Source of the DNA: SHYR01 sp036013055
GTDB taxonomy: Bacteria > Chloroflexota > Dehalococcoidia > UBA2979
Length of the DNA: 64,000 nucleotides
Assembly (NCBI GenBank): GCA_036013055.1
Contig: DASCQM010000002.1
Coordinates: 1 to 64,000, forward strand
Reading direction: 5' to 3'
The stretch's first letter is position 1. Each line of letters opens with the position of its first letter. This document shows positions 34,661-43,352 of this stretch, piece by piece. The notes under the pieces were generated by a model. That model was not told the DNA's origin. It did not search any database and saw nothing but the letters and a program-made list of their open reading frames with translations. Position numbers and translations under genes: made by a program.

Positions 34661-35977
34661 CTAGGGCAACACGTCCGACGAATAGGTGTCACCGATCTGG
34701 CCGGACGCGACGTGGCTCGCGTACTCGGCCTCGTCCATGCCGACCACCTCGCGATAGACGTACTCGTTGTCCTGCCCGATCGTGACCGGCGCGCGGCGCA
34801 GCGGGTTCGGCGTGCGCTCCATCAGCCAGAGCGGGCGCACGTAGCGCTGCCGGCCAACGCTCTCGTTCTCAAGCTCCTCGAACATGTTGCGATGCAGTAG
34901 CTGTGCATCCTCGAATCGCTCGGCGGCGTTGTGCAGCGGCCCAGCGGCGACGCCCTCAGCCTGTAGCGCGTGGAAGAGCGGCAGCTTCTCCCGCCCGCGC
35001 GTCGCATCGGCGATCAGCGGGTCGAGCTCGTCGCGATGCTGCCAGCGCGCCTCGGCGGTGACGAAGCGCTCGTCCGACGTCAGCGCGTCGGTGCCGAGCA
35101 CCCCGCAGAGAGCAACGAATTCGGCGTCGCTGCCGACGTCGATCGCGATCCATTCGTCGTCGCCGCTGCACGGGTACGCCTGGTGGGGCGCGTGAGAGGG
35201 GTGCTGGTTGCCCTGCGGACCCGCGTCGTGCTGGTTCATCGTCCAGTCGAGGATCTGTTCACCGAGGATCGGCAGGAAGTTCTCCGCCTGCGAGAGCTCG
35301 ATCTGCTGGCCTACGCCCTTCCGGTGGCGATGGCGCAGCGCCATCATCACCGCGAACGCGCCCTGGATCCCTGCGACAGCGTCGCCGGTGAAGACGTCAC
35401 CGGCCTCCTCCGGCGTCCCATCCGGATACCCGCGGATGTGGTGGTGGCCGATCATCCCCTCGATGTGGGTGCCCAGCGCGCGGTAGTTCTTGTAGGGCCC
35501 AGAGAGCCCGAAGGCCGGCATGCGCAGCATGATGATCTGCTCGTTGACTTGCCGTAGCTCTTCGTAGGTGATGTGCGCCTTCTCGATCGTCTCGGGCACA
35601 TTGTTTTCAATCACGACGTCCGCCTGCTCGACGATGCGCAGGAAGAGGTCGCGTCCCTCGTCGCTCATGATGTCGGCGGTCGCCGAGAGCTTGTTGCGCG
35701 CGTGGCTGTTGAAGCCGGAGTTGCGGTTCCACGGGTCCGCGCCGGGCTCGTGACCGGGGAAGCCGCCCCCCGCCGCGATGCCCTGATCGGCGATGCTGAT
35801 CTGCTGCTCCTTCGACGTCAGGCGGTCCGCTCCGCGCGTCGCCGGTTGGACGCGCGTAATCGGCTCGACGCGGATCACCTCCGCGCCCCATTCCGCGAGC
35901 AGCTGCGTGACGTACGGCCCGGCCCAAACCACCGTCACATCGACGATGCGAATGCCCTCCAGCGGCAGTCCCGCCAT
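34661..35977 (-). CDS. CaiB/BaiF CoA-transferase, Asp-bearing partner (pair B, second gene)
   Basis: A 438-residue class III CoA-transferase with IVDVTVVWAGPYVTQLLAEWGAEVIRVEP (in two parts, 11-39), the DPWNRNSGFN insertion (about 81-90) and catalytic D199 in FTGDAVAG. It is translated from an ATG overlapping the upstream stop by one base (TGATG). Its closest relative in the window by insertion and length is 33362-34654. Substrate is unknown. It faces pair A tail to tail, so the two pairs may have arisen by inverted duplication and later divergence. Confidence 0.9.
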   Translation of the reverse strand: MAGLPLEGIRIVDVTVVWAGPYVTQLLAEWGAEVIRVEPITRVQPATRGADRLTSKEQQISIADQGIAAGGGFPGHEPGADPWNRNSGFNSHARNKLSATADIMSDEGRDLFLRIVEQADVVIENNVPETIEKAHITYEELRQVNEQIIMLRMPAFGLSGPYKNYRALGTHIEGMIGHHHIRGYPDGTPEEAGDVFTGDAVAGIQGAFAVMMALRHRHRKGVGQQIELSQAENFLPILGEQILDWTMNQHDAGPQGNQHPSHAPHQAYPCSGDDEWIAIDVGSDAEFVALCGVLGTDALTSDERFVTAEARWQHRDELDPLIADATRGREKLPLFHALQAEGVAAGPLHNAAERFEDAQLLHRNMFEELENESVGRQRYVRPLWLMERTPNPLRRAPVTIGQDNEYVYREVVGMDEAEYASHVASGQIGDTYSSDVLP

Positions 35978-37206
35978 CAGTCGCTCCTCGCGGGCGCATC
36001 GACGACACCGCGGGCACGCAGGCTGTCCCGCGCCTCAGCGTCGAAACCGAGCGACTCCAGCACCTCGTCGCTGTGCTCGCCGAGCATCGGTGCGCGCTCG
36101 GCCGGGGCGCGCGGCGTCTCGGAGAGCACGAACGGCCGTCCCGGATACTCGACGGGACCGGTGTGCGGGTGATCGATCGTCTCCCAGACGCCGCGTCCGC
36201 GGTAATGCGGATCGGCGATCAGGTCCTCCGGCGTGTTGATCGCGCCGGCGAGCGCGTGCGCCTGCTGCCCCTCGGCGACGGCGTCGTGTTTCGTGCGCTG
36301 CATCAACCAGCCGAGGTACGACGCCTCGACATCCGCGACGACCTCCGGGTCGACCAGCGTGGCCGGGCCCGCCAGTCGCTCATCCCCGATCAACTCCTCG
36401 CGCCCGATCATCTCCAGGAATCCGGTGAGTCGGCTACCACCGGCCGCGCTCAGGTTGATGTACCCGTCCTGCGCCGGACGCACGCCCGAGGCCATGGTCA
36501 TTCCGCTCGCGTGCCGCTTCGGCTCAACGCCGTTGTAGCCGTGCGCGGTGAGGTACGGCGCGGCGCGATCGCGTGACCCGATCTGCGTCTCGAAGATCGA
36601 GAGATCGATGTGGTCGCCCTCGCCGGTCAGCTCCTGCCGGTAGAACGCCATCATCGTCGCCAGCGCGGCGACGGAACCCGCCTGGTACATCGCCAGTTCG
36701 CCGCCGAGCTTCGTCGGCTCGCGTTGATCGCTGCCCGTCCACAGCATCGGCCCGCCCATCGCCTGCACGACGATGTCGGTCTGGCGGTAGTCGACATACG
36801 GCCCGCTCTGGCCCCACGGCGTGATCGAGACGAGGACGACGCCGGGCCGTCCCTGCTCCAGCACGTCGTAGCCGAGCCCCAGCTCCGCGATCCGGCCGGG
36901 GTCGAAGTCCTCGAGCACCACGTCGACGTCCGCCGCCAGCCGGCGCACGATCTCCTGCGCTTCCGCGTGGTCGAGGTCGAGCGTGATCGTTCGCTTGTTC
37001 GTATTCAGGACGAGGAAGCGCGCAGAGCCCTCAGGATGCGGTTCATGGCGCAGGAACGGGCCGTAAGCGCGAGACGGATCGCCGCTCGGCGGCTCCACCT
37101 TGAGCACGTCGGCACCATGATCAGCGAGCAGTTTCGTGGCGTACGGGCCGGAGACCCCACTGGTGAGGTCGAGTACGCGCATCCCGTCGAGTGCCTCGTC
37201 TGGCAT
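35977..37206 (-). CDS. CaiB/BaiF CoA-transferase-like, catalytic Asp replaced by Met (pair B, first gene)
   Basis: A 409-residue class III CoA-transferase-fold protein (VLDLTSGVSGPYATK, GADVLKVEPPSGDP near the N-terminus; GDHIDLSIFE after the active-site region). Where the catalytic Asp should be, the segment is LAMYQAG, giving M173. It is the first gene of a minus-strand pair, overlapping its Asp-bearing partner by one base. Like 32181-33365 and 49755-51041 it keeps Tyr next to the lost Asp, which suggests these Asp-less proteins form a subfamily and not random decay. Confidence 0.87.
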   Translation of the reverse strand: MPDEALDGMRVLDLTSGVSGPYATKLLADHGADVLKVEPPSGDPSRAYGPFLRHEPHPEGSARFLVLNTNKRTITLDLDHAEAQEIVRRLAADVDVVLEDFDPGRIAELGLGYDVLEQGRPGVVLVSITPWGQSGPYVDYRQTDIVVQAMGGPMLWTGSDQREPTKLGGELAMYQAGSVAALATMMAFYRQELTGEGDHIDLSIFETQIGSRDRAAPYLTAHGYNGVEPKRHASGMTMASGVRPAQDGYINLSAAGGSRLTGFLEMIGREELIGDERLAGPATLVDPEVVADVEASYLGWLMQRTKHDAVAEGQQAHALAGAINTPEDLIADPHYRGRGVWETIDHPHTGPVEYPGRPFVLSETPRAPAERAPMLGEHSDEVLESLGFDAEARDSLRARGVVDAPARSD

Positions 37207-37223
37207 CGGTCCTCCGCGGCGGC

Positions 37224-37229
37224 ATCATA
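37224..37229 (-). promoter_or_regulatory. Extended -10 element (GGTATGATGC)
   Basis: TATGAT on the minus strand followed by GC, only 17 bases before the pair B start, implying a very short leader. Confidence 0.45.
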
Positions 37230-37275
37230 CCCGACGCACTGCGGCATGCCCGCCGGTCGCCACGCGATCTGGCGC

Positions 37276-37281
37276 TATGAT
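37276..37281 (+). promoter_or_regulatory. Extended -10 element (GCTATGATGC)
   Basis: TATGAT with GC on both sides, 25 bases before the fused CoA-transferase start. Together with 37224 it forms a compact divergent promoter. Confidence 0.5.
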
Positions 37282-37306
37282 GCGCGAGCACGACCGGGAG
37301 GTTCAG

Positions 37307-39571
37307 ATGGCAGGCGCACTCGAAGGTACCCGCGTAATCGATTTCGGGCAGTACATCGCGGGGCCGCTCGCGGCACAGTTGCTCGCCGATCAGGGCGCCG
37401 ACGTAATCCGCGTCGACCCACCCGGCGGCCCGCGCTGGGACACGCCCGCCAACGCGACGTGGAACCGCGGCAAGCGCTCGATCGCGCTCGACCTCGCGAA
37501 CAGCGAGGACCAAGCCACCGCCCGACGCCTGATCGGGACCGCCGATGTCGTCGTCGAGAACTTCCGCCCCGGCGTGATGGACCGCCTCGGCCTCGGTGCG
37601 GAAGCGTCGATGGAGGCGAACCCTCGGCTGATCTACTGCTCGCTCCCCGGATTCGCCGCGGACGACCCCCGCGCGGAGGTTCCCGCGTGGGAGGGTGTCG
37701 TTGGAGCGGCTGCCGCGACCTATCGCCACGCGCGCGTCGGCAACGCGCCGGGCACGCCCGTCTACACGGCGCTCCCGCTCGCCTCCTCGTACGCCGCGAT
37801 CCAGACAGCGGTCAGCGTCGCGATGGCGCTCAAGGTGCGCGACCGAGACGGGCTCGGCCAGCGCATCGAGGTGCCGCTCTTCGACGCAATGTTCGGCGCC
37901 GTCGGCTACAACGGCCTGCGCATCCACGACGACACGAGCGCGCCGCTGCGAGGCGGTGGCATCTCAGGCCAGTTCGAGTGCAGCGACGGCCGCTGGGTCA
38001 TGTTCATGACCGGCAACTCGCGAAACGAGACCGTGCTCAAGGCAGCGGGCGTCGAGTCGTGGATCGCCGAGGGCTTCCTCGACCGCGACCGGCTCTCCGC
38101 TGACCCCGACCTCGCGAAGCGGGCACAGCAGGCGGCCCGCGATCTCTTCAAGACGCGCACGGCCGCCGAGTGGGAGCAGCTCGTCGCGGACGCAGGCGGC
38201 GAGTGCGCCGTCAGCCGCCCCAGCGCCGAGTGGCTGGAGCACGACCACGCGCTCTCGTCCCAGACGATCGTCGAGGTCGATGACCACCGCTACGGCAAGA
38301 TGCGCCAGCCGGGACTACCCGCTCGCATGTCCCTCACGCCCGGAGCCGTGCAGGGGCCGGCCCATCAGCTCGACGCGGACCGTGACGCGATCCTCGCGGA
38401 ACTCGAGACCCTCGCGCCGGTGACGGGAGCTCCCGCCGGGAACGGCGCGACGACGCTCGCCGCCCTCGATGGCCTGCGCGTGCTCGACCTCTGCATCGTG
38501 CTCGCCGGTCCGACCTGCGGGCGCACGCTCGCCGAGTACGGCGCGGACGTGATCAAGATCGAGGCCCCGGACCGCCCGCCGTCGACGATGTTCCACCCCG
38601 ACATCAACCGCGGGAAGCGCAGCATCGTGCTCGACCTCAAGAGCGAGGATGGTCTCGAGATCTTCTGGCGGCTCGTCGAAGACGCCGATGTCATCGCGCA
38701 GAACTTCCGCAAGGGCATCGCCGAGAAACTCGGCATCGGCTACGAGCAGGTGCGCGAGCGTAAGCCGGACATCATCTACGCCTCGCTCAACACCTACGGC
38801 CACGTCGGCACCTTCGACGGGCGCCCCGGCCACGAGCAGATCGCGCAGGCGGCGACCGGCATGCAGCTCCGCTACGGCGGCGACGAGCAGCCGCAGCTCC
38901 AGCGCTACGCCGTCAACGATTACGGCACCGGCTACATGGGTGCCTTCGGCGTCGCGCTGGCCGCGCTGCACCGCGAGCGCACGGGGCAGGGTCAGCACGT
39001 CGATGCGGCGCTCGCCTTCACCGCGACGACGCTGCAATCGCAGTTCATGCAGAGTTTCGAGGGCAAGGTCTGGGACGAGCCGCGCGGCCAGAGCGCGCTC
39101 GGCAGCGGGCCGCTGCACCGCGCCTACGAGGCGAGCGACGGCTGGCTCTTCCTCGGCGGTCGCCGCAGCGACCTCGATGCGCTCGCGACCCTCGACGGCC
39201 TCGAGTCGGTCGCAACGCTCGACGACACCGCGCTGGAAGCGGAGCTGGCACAGCGCGTCGCCCGCGGCACGGTCAGCGAGGGCGTCGAGCGCTTCACGCA
39301 GCTCGGCTTCGGCGCGCATCGCGTGCTCAACGACACGCGCGACCTGATGGACGACCCGTGGGTGATCGACCACGGCCTCAGCGTGACGCGCGAGCACGGC
39401 GGCGTGGGAACCGTTACCACGACCGGCCCCGCGCCTCGGCTCTCCCGCTCCCCCGTCGGCCCCGGTACGGCAGCCTCAGCGCTCGGCTCCGACGCCGGCT
39501 CGATCCTCGCGGACGTCGACATGGAAGCCGAACTAGAGCGCCTCACCGAGTCCCGCGTCGTGATCGTCTAG
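37307..39571 (+). CDS. Two-domain CaiB/BaiF CoA-transferase fusion, Asp only in the C-terminal half
   Basis: A 754-residue fusion of two class III CoA-transferase domains (about 1-370 and 385-754). The N-half starts VIDFGQYIAGPLAAQLL and has TALPLAS where the Asp motif should be (L156), so it lacks the nucleophile. The C-half starts VLDLCIVLAGPTCGRTLAEYG and keeps D538 (AVNDYGTG). It thus repeats in one chain the Asp-minus/Asp-plus arrangement of the operonic pairs. Start at 37307 (GGGAGG upstream); the open frame from 37136 overlaps the divergent promoter and is not coding. Confidence 0.88.
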   Translation: MAGALEGTRVIDFGQYIAGPLAAQLLADQGADVIRVDPPGGPRWDTPANATWNRGKRSIALDLANSEDQATARRLIGTADVVVENFRPGVMDRLGLGAEASMEANPRLIYCSLPGFAADDPRAEVPAWEGVVGAAAATYRHARVGNAPGTPVYTALPLASSYAAIQTAVSVAMALKVRDRDGLGQRIEVPLFDAMFGAVGYNGLRIHDDTSAPLRGGGISGQFECSDGRWVMFMTGNSRNETVLKAAGVESWIAEGFLDRDRLSADPDLAKRAQQAARDLFKTRTAAEWEQLVADAGGECAVSRPSAEWLEHDHALSSQTIVEVDDHRYGKMRQPGLPARMSLTPGAVQGPAHQLDADRDAILAELETLAPVTGAPAGNGATTLAALDGLRVLDLCIVLAGPTCGRTLAEYGADVIKIEAPDRPPSTMFHPDINRGKRSIVLDLKSEDGLEIFWRLVEDADVIAQNFRKGIAEKLGIGYEQVRERKPDIIYASLNTYGHVGTFDGRPGHEQIAQAATGMQLRYGGDEQPQLQRYAVNDYGTGYMGAFGVALAALHRERTGQGQHVDAALAFTATTLQSQFMQSFEGKVWDEPRGQSALGSGPLHRAYEASDGWLFLGGRRSDLDALATLDGLESVATLDDTALEAELAQRVARGTVSEGVERFTQLGFGAHRVLNDTRDLMDDPWVIDHGLSVTREHGGVGTVTTTGPAPRLSRSPVGPGTAASALGSDAGSILADVDMEAELERLTESRVVIV

Positions 39572-39593
39572 CGCGGCCGGCGGAGTAGCAGCG

Positions 39594-40869
39594 ATGGACA
39601 TGCCACCGATCCAGTTCGCGCGCGCCGAGGATGGCGAGACGCTGCGCTTCTTCACGCTCGGAAGCGGGCCGCCGATCGTGTATCTCGGTGTGACCGTGCG
39701 GCCTCGCTATCTCGAGGACATGTGGGGAACAAACGAAGCCGCGCTCGTGGCGCTGAGCGTTCACGCCACTGTCATTTCGGTGCACATCGACCCGACAAGA
39801 AGTGCGGACGCTGATGTGATCGCGGTCGCCGATCCGCTGAACCTCGATCGATTTGCACTCATGACCCCGCAGCAAGGGGGGGGTGAATGCGATCGACATC
39901 GCCCACCGTCAGTCAGAGCGCGTCTCCGCGCTCCTCCTGTGGTGCCCGCACCTCCGGAGTGAAGATGCCGAGGGGTTCGGCTTCCTGCGGCGCGCACTCC
40001 CGGCCCTCACTCATGAAGAGATTTCGCAATTGGTCGCGGTGAAGGCGTACGGATTCACGGAGGAAGGTCAGCGGTTCGCGGAACAGCTAGAGAGGTCGAA
40101 GCCCGAGGAGTGGGGGCCCGGAATCGAATCCTACGCGGGTATGAACGTGACGGACGAGGCGGCCACGATCGAGGCTCCCACGCTCATCATGTACCCCGGT
40201 GACGGTCCCGACCTTCTCCACGAACTGGCATCCGAAGTCGCAGCCGTGATCCCGAAAGCAACGATGCGAGTGATACCGACGGCCTCTAGTCGCTACGAGA
40301 ACGGCAACATCGATGCCCAGACGGCCGCGATCGTCGACTTCCTGGGCGAGCTGGAGGGCGCGGCGGTCGATGACGCAGAGGTCGCGGCTAGTAGCTTCCA
40401 AACCATCCTCTTCACCGACCTCGAATCCTCGACCGCGCTCACCCAGCGCGTTGGTGACGAGGCCGCGCAGGAGGTGCTGCGAGGACACAACACAGCCGTC
40501 CGAGGCGCGCTCGAATCAAACGGTGGCCGCGAGGTGAAGCACACCGGCGACGGCATCATGGCCAGCTTCCCGTCGGCGGTCTCAGCCGTCGAAGCCTCGC
40601 TGGCGATACAGCGGGAGCTCGAGGGCAGCGAGGTACGCGTACGTATCGGCATCAATGCCGGTGAGCCGATCGCGGAGGACGACGACCTCTTCGGTACGGC
40701 GGTCCAGCTCGCAGCGCGCATCACCGACCGCGCGGAGCCGGGGCAGGTGCTGGTCTCGCGCGTAGTGATGAACCTCTGCGCAGGCAAGCAGTTCGAGTTC
40801 ACGTCGGCGGGTGACGCCACCATGAAGGGCTTCGACGAACCGGTCGCGCTGTATGCGGTGGGGGCATGA
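39594..40869 (+). pseudogene. Alpha/beta-hydrolase-cyclase fusion, copy 1, frameshifted at a G8 tract
   Basis: ATG at 39594 begins an alpha/beta-hydrolase-like domain that shifts frame at eight G (39876-39883) and continues in frame 39883-40869. Deleting one G gives a 424-residue protein reading QQGG-VNAIDIAHRQSERV, the nucleophile-elbow helix. The elbow Ser is Gln here, so the hydrolase part is probably a sensor. The C-terminal cyclase-homology domain (TILFTDLESST, VKHTGDG, DDLFGTAVQLAARI) keeps metal-binding Asp and the Lys but has Gln at the transition-state Asn position. The second frame overlaps copy 2 by 4 bases. Phase variation, decay or assembly error are all possible. Confidence 0.8.
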
Positions 40870-42212
40870 CTTCATCGCTCTCCGTGCAGTTTGCGGTCAC
40901 CGGGCAAGGGCACCGGGTCGCGTACGGGGAAGTCGGTGCCGGCCCCACGCTCATCATGCCGTCGGTGGGGTTCACGGGACCGATTGCTGAGCATCCGTCG
41001 TACGCACGATGGATTGATGCGCTTTCCGATCGGTTCCGACTGATCGTTTTCGATCCACTTGGGCTCGGAATGTCCGATCTCGTCGGCGAGGCGAACCCGT
41101 TTTCACCGACGGAACTCGGCGGCGCCATCCGGGCGATCGTCGATGCCACCTCCCCGGGCAAGTTTGTCATCCTCGGTTCCTACTCTTTCGGATCAGCCGC
41201 GTTGCGATTCGCCGCAAGGAATCCGCAAGAAGTTTCGGGACTGATACTGCTCAATTCTTTTGAGTCGTTCGATGAGGTGGCCCAGGCATCGGCCATCACA
41301 GAGGCAAGAGGTCTAGCCGAGCGGGATTTCGATCTGTGGGTTGACGTCGTGGTGCCAGTGATGGTCGGAGTCAGCGCCCCACCGGACTTCGTTGAAGCAT
41401 CGAAAGCGCAATTTCGAGTGACACCCGGCGTCGATACGGTCATGCGACGGCTCAATGAGATCGAGAGCGAAGTTGCCGCTGACGTTGATCTCTCGACGAT
41501 CGCGGTGCCGACGCTGCTCATCATCGTGCGCGACTACCCTCTCCTCAGCGTCGAGTCCGCTCGCAGCCTCGCTTCTTCGCTACCGAACGCTGAGCTTGTG
41601 GTAATTCCTGGCGACGGCGTGTTTCCACTCGAAGGCCAGGAACCGGCGCTCGCGGCCATCGACAGCGTGTTCGGCTCAGACGTGGAGTCCGTACCCGCTG
41701 AGGCCGCTAGAGGCGCATTCCAGACCATCCTCTTCACCGACCTCGCTGGCTCCACCTCGATGCAGTCGCGTCTCGGCGACGAAGCTGCTCACACCGTGCT
41801 GGGCGTCCACAACGCTGCCGTACGCACCGCCATCGAAGAATTTGGCGGACGAGAGATTAAGCACACGGGCGACGGGCTGATGACCGCGTTCGGCTCTGCC
41901 GCAGATGCCGTGAACTGCGCTCTGACCGTGCGCCGTGACATCGAGACCTACAACGACACCCACGAGGGCGAGGAACTGCTGGTGCGCTTTGGGATCAACG
42001 CGGGCGAACCGATCGCAGAGGACGACGACCTCTTCGGCCTCTCGGTATCGCTTGCTGCGCGCATCGGTGACTGGGGCGAGCCAGGACAAGTGCTGGTATC
42101 GAACGTTGTTCGTGAGCTGCTGCTCGGCAAGACGTTCGGGTTCACGTCCGCAGGTGACGTGACGCTCAAGGGCTTCGATGAGCCGGTGGCGCTGTACGCG
42201 GTGGGCGTGTAG
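40866..42212 (+). CDS. Alpha/beta-hydrolase fused to nucleotide cyclase domain, copy 2
   Basis: A 448-residue protein with an N-terminal alpha/beta-hydrolase domain (about 1-265, elbow-like SYSFG near residue 104) and a C-terminal class III cyclase-homology domain (about 280-448: TILFTDLAGST, IKHTGDG, DDLFGLSVSLAARI). Metal-ligand Asp and substrate Lys are kept, but the transition-state Asn is Ser, so catalysis is doubtful. The hydrolase half is less GC-rich and uses different codons from the neighbours, hinting at transfer. It starts at an ATG overlapping the stop of copy 1; the two end almost identically (GFDEPVALYAVG). Confidence 0.85.
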   Translation: MTSSLSVQFAVTGQGHRVAYGEVGAGPTLIMPSVGFTGPIAEHPSYARWIDALSDRFRLIVFDPLGLGMSDLVGEANPFSPTELGGAIRAIVDATSPGKFVILGSYSFGSAALRFAARNPQEVSGLILLNSFESFDEVAQASAITEARGLAERDFDLWVDVVVPVMVGVSAPPDFVEASKAQFRVTPGVDTVMRRLNEIESEVAADVDLSTIAVPTLLIIVRDYPLLSVESARSLASSLPNAELVVIPGDGVFPLEGQEPALAAIDSVFGSDVESVPAEAARGAFQTILFTDLAGSTSMQSRLGDEAAHTVLGVHNAAVRTAIEEFGGREIKHTGDGLMTAFGSAADAVNCALTVRRDIETYNDTHEGEELLVRFGINAGEPIAEDDDLFGLSVSLAARIGDWGEPGQVLVSNVVRELLLGKTFGFTSAGDVTLKGFDEPVALYAVGV

Positions 42213-42217
42213 CAGCG

Positions 42218-42247
42218 ATGGACGTGCCACCGATTCGGTGCCGCTGA
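42218..42247 (+). pseudogene. 5' stub of a third hydrolase-cyclase gene
   Basis: ATG followed by DVPPIRCR and a stop. Bases 42209-42234 match the start region of copy 1 (39585-39610) at 25 of 26 positions, then similarity ends abruptly. With the 3' stub at 43182 it brackets the phosphotransferase gene. Confidence 0.65.
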
Positions 42248-42252
42248 CCGTC

Positions 42253-43146
42253 ATGAACGACGAGAGCCCTGAAGCAGCGGACCTCAGAACGTTCGTCGAA
42301 GCCACGCTCGGTGCTGGGTCTATCATCGATGATCGCTCACGCCCTTTCGGGAAGAAGTCGCTCACATGGCGCGTCACGGCGAAGGACGGCAGGCGGTTCT
42401 TCGCCAAGCGCCACGAGGTTCGTCAGCAGTTCGATGCCGAGCTACTCGCGTTGACCGAATGGGCGCCCATGATCGAGAGCAACGATCGCTGGGCGTCGCC
42501 TGAGGTGATCTCAGTCTCATCAGATCAGGGCGCGATGATCATGACCGCATTGGACGGCGAACCACTTGAGGATCAGCGTGTCGATCGGGACGTTGAACTG
42601 AGCATGTACCGCACGGCCGGCTGGCTGGCTGCAAGGATTCACGAACTGGATGTCGGTACTCAGGGGATCGCGGCAGTTCGCGACCTCGGCGACGACGCAG
42701 CGGACCGTGCCCTGGAAGGCGCAGAAGAGCTATTCGACGCGGACACAGTGCACTGGATCAGATCTGTCGCTCTGGTCCCCGGCGAGTTCGACGGCCTCGT
42801 CTTCGTGCCAACACACTCTGACTTCTCTCCACGCAATTGGCTGGTAGGTACGGGGACGCAGCAGCCTGTGCTCGGGCTGATCGACTGGGAGCGTGCGCAG
42901 GAGTCGTACTGGCTGGAGGATTTGCAGCGGATGGTCTACGACCACTGGCGGACGGAACCGTGGCGCAGGCACGCGTTCTTCGAGGGCTACGGTCGGAAGC
43001 TGACAGCCGCAGAGGAGCACCAGCTTCGGCTGATCTGCCTGCTAGACGCGGTGTACGGCCTGAAGTGGGCCACGTCCCACGACGACTTCGCGTACGTCGA
43101 GTTCCTCCGTTCAGTGATTGATTACGTCAGAGTTGAACTTGGCTAA
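42253..43146 (+). CDS. Aminoglycoside phosphotransferase family (APH/choline-kinase fold) protein
   Basis: A 297-residue kinase-like protein. The phosphotransferase loop HSDFSPRNWL and the metal-binding LIDWERA follow each other as in APH/choline kinases. It would phosphorylate a small hydroxyl substrate such as an aminoglycoside, macrolide, choline or sugar. The N-lobe is short and atypical (KKSLTWRV, FFAKRHE with the ATP Lys). Start set at 42253, because the longer frame from 42178 lies in copy 2 of the cyclase. Lower GC than neighbours. The gene sits exactly between two pieces of a third hydrolase-cyclase gene, so it appears to have replaced the inside of that copy. Confidence 0.82.
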   Translation: MNDESPEAADLRTFVEATLGAGSIIDDRSRPFGKKSLTWRVTAKDGRRFFAKRHEVRQQFDAELLALTEWAPMIESNDRWASPEVISVSSDQGAMIMTALDGEPLEDQRVDRDVELSMYRTAGWLAARIHELDVGTQGIAAVRDLGDDAADRALEGAEELFDADTVHWIRSVALVPGEFDGLVFVPTHSDFSPRNWLVGTGTQQPVLGLIDWERAQESYWLEDLQRMVYDHWRTEPWRRHAFFEGYGRKLTAAEEHQLRLICLLDAVYGLKWATSHDDFAYVEFLRSVIDYVRVELG

Positions 43147-43181
43147 CGCGCCGTAGAACGCCGGGTGATCGTCGGGCACGC

Positions 43182-43250
43182 GGTGCGGGCGACGCGACGC
43201 TCAAAGGCTTCGACGAGCCGGCCGCGCTGTATCAGGTGCGCGCGGGCTAG
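43182..43250 (+). pseudogene. 3' stub of a third hydrolase-cyclase gene
   Basis: The frame reads GAGDATLKGFDEPAALYQVRAG and stop, matching the C-terminus of copies 1 and 2 (SAGDATMKGFDEPVALYAVGA). There is no start codon and no cyclase core upstream, only 35 bases back to the phosphotransferase stop. Confidence 0.75.
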
Positions 43251-43290
43251 CTGCGACCCCAGTCCCCGTCGCGCCCACCGCCGTGCGCGC

Positions 43291-43296
43291 TAGACT
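43291..43296 (+). promoter_or_regulatory. Extended -10 element (GCTAGACTGG)
   Basis: TAGACT preceded by GC, 56 bases before the hydrolase start. Confidence 0.4.
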
Positions 43297-43352
43297 GGCG
43301 CGGCGACGCGAACGACGACAGCGACGGACGACCGCAGCGAGGGAGCAACGCG

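Noticed and set aside
36610..38103. Long plus-strand ORF of 497 residues antisense to a CoA-transferase gene
   Set aside because: It is Arg/His-rich with no domain, runs through a divergent promoter and into another CaiB gene in the wrong frame; it is a high-GC shadow.
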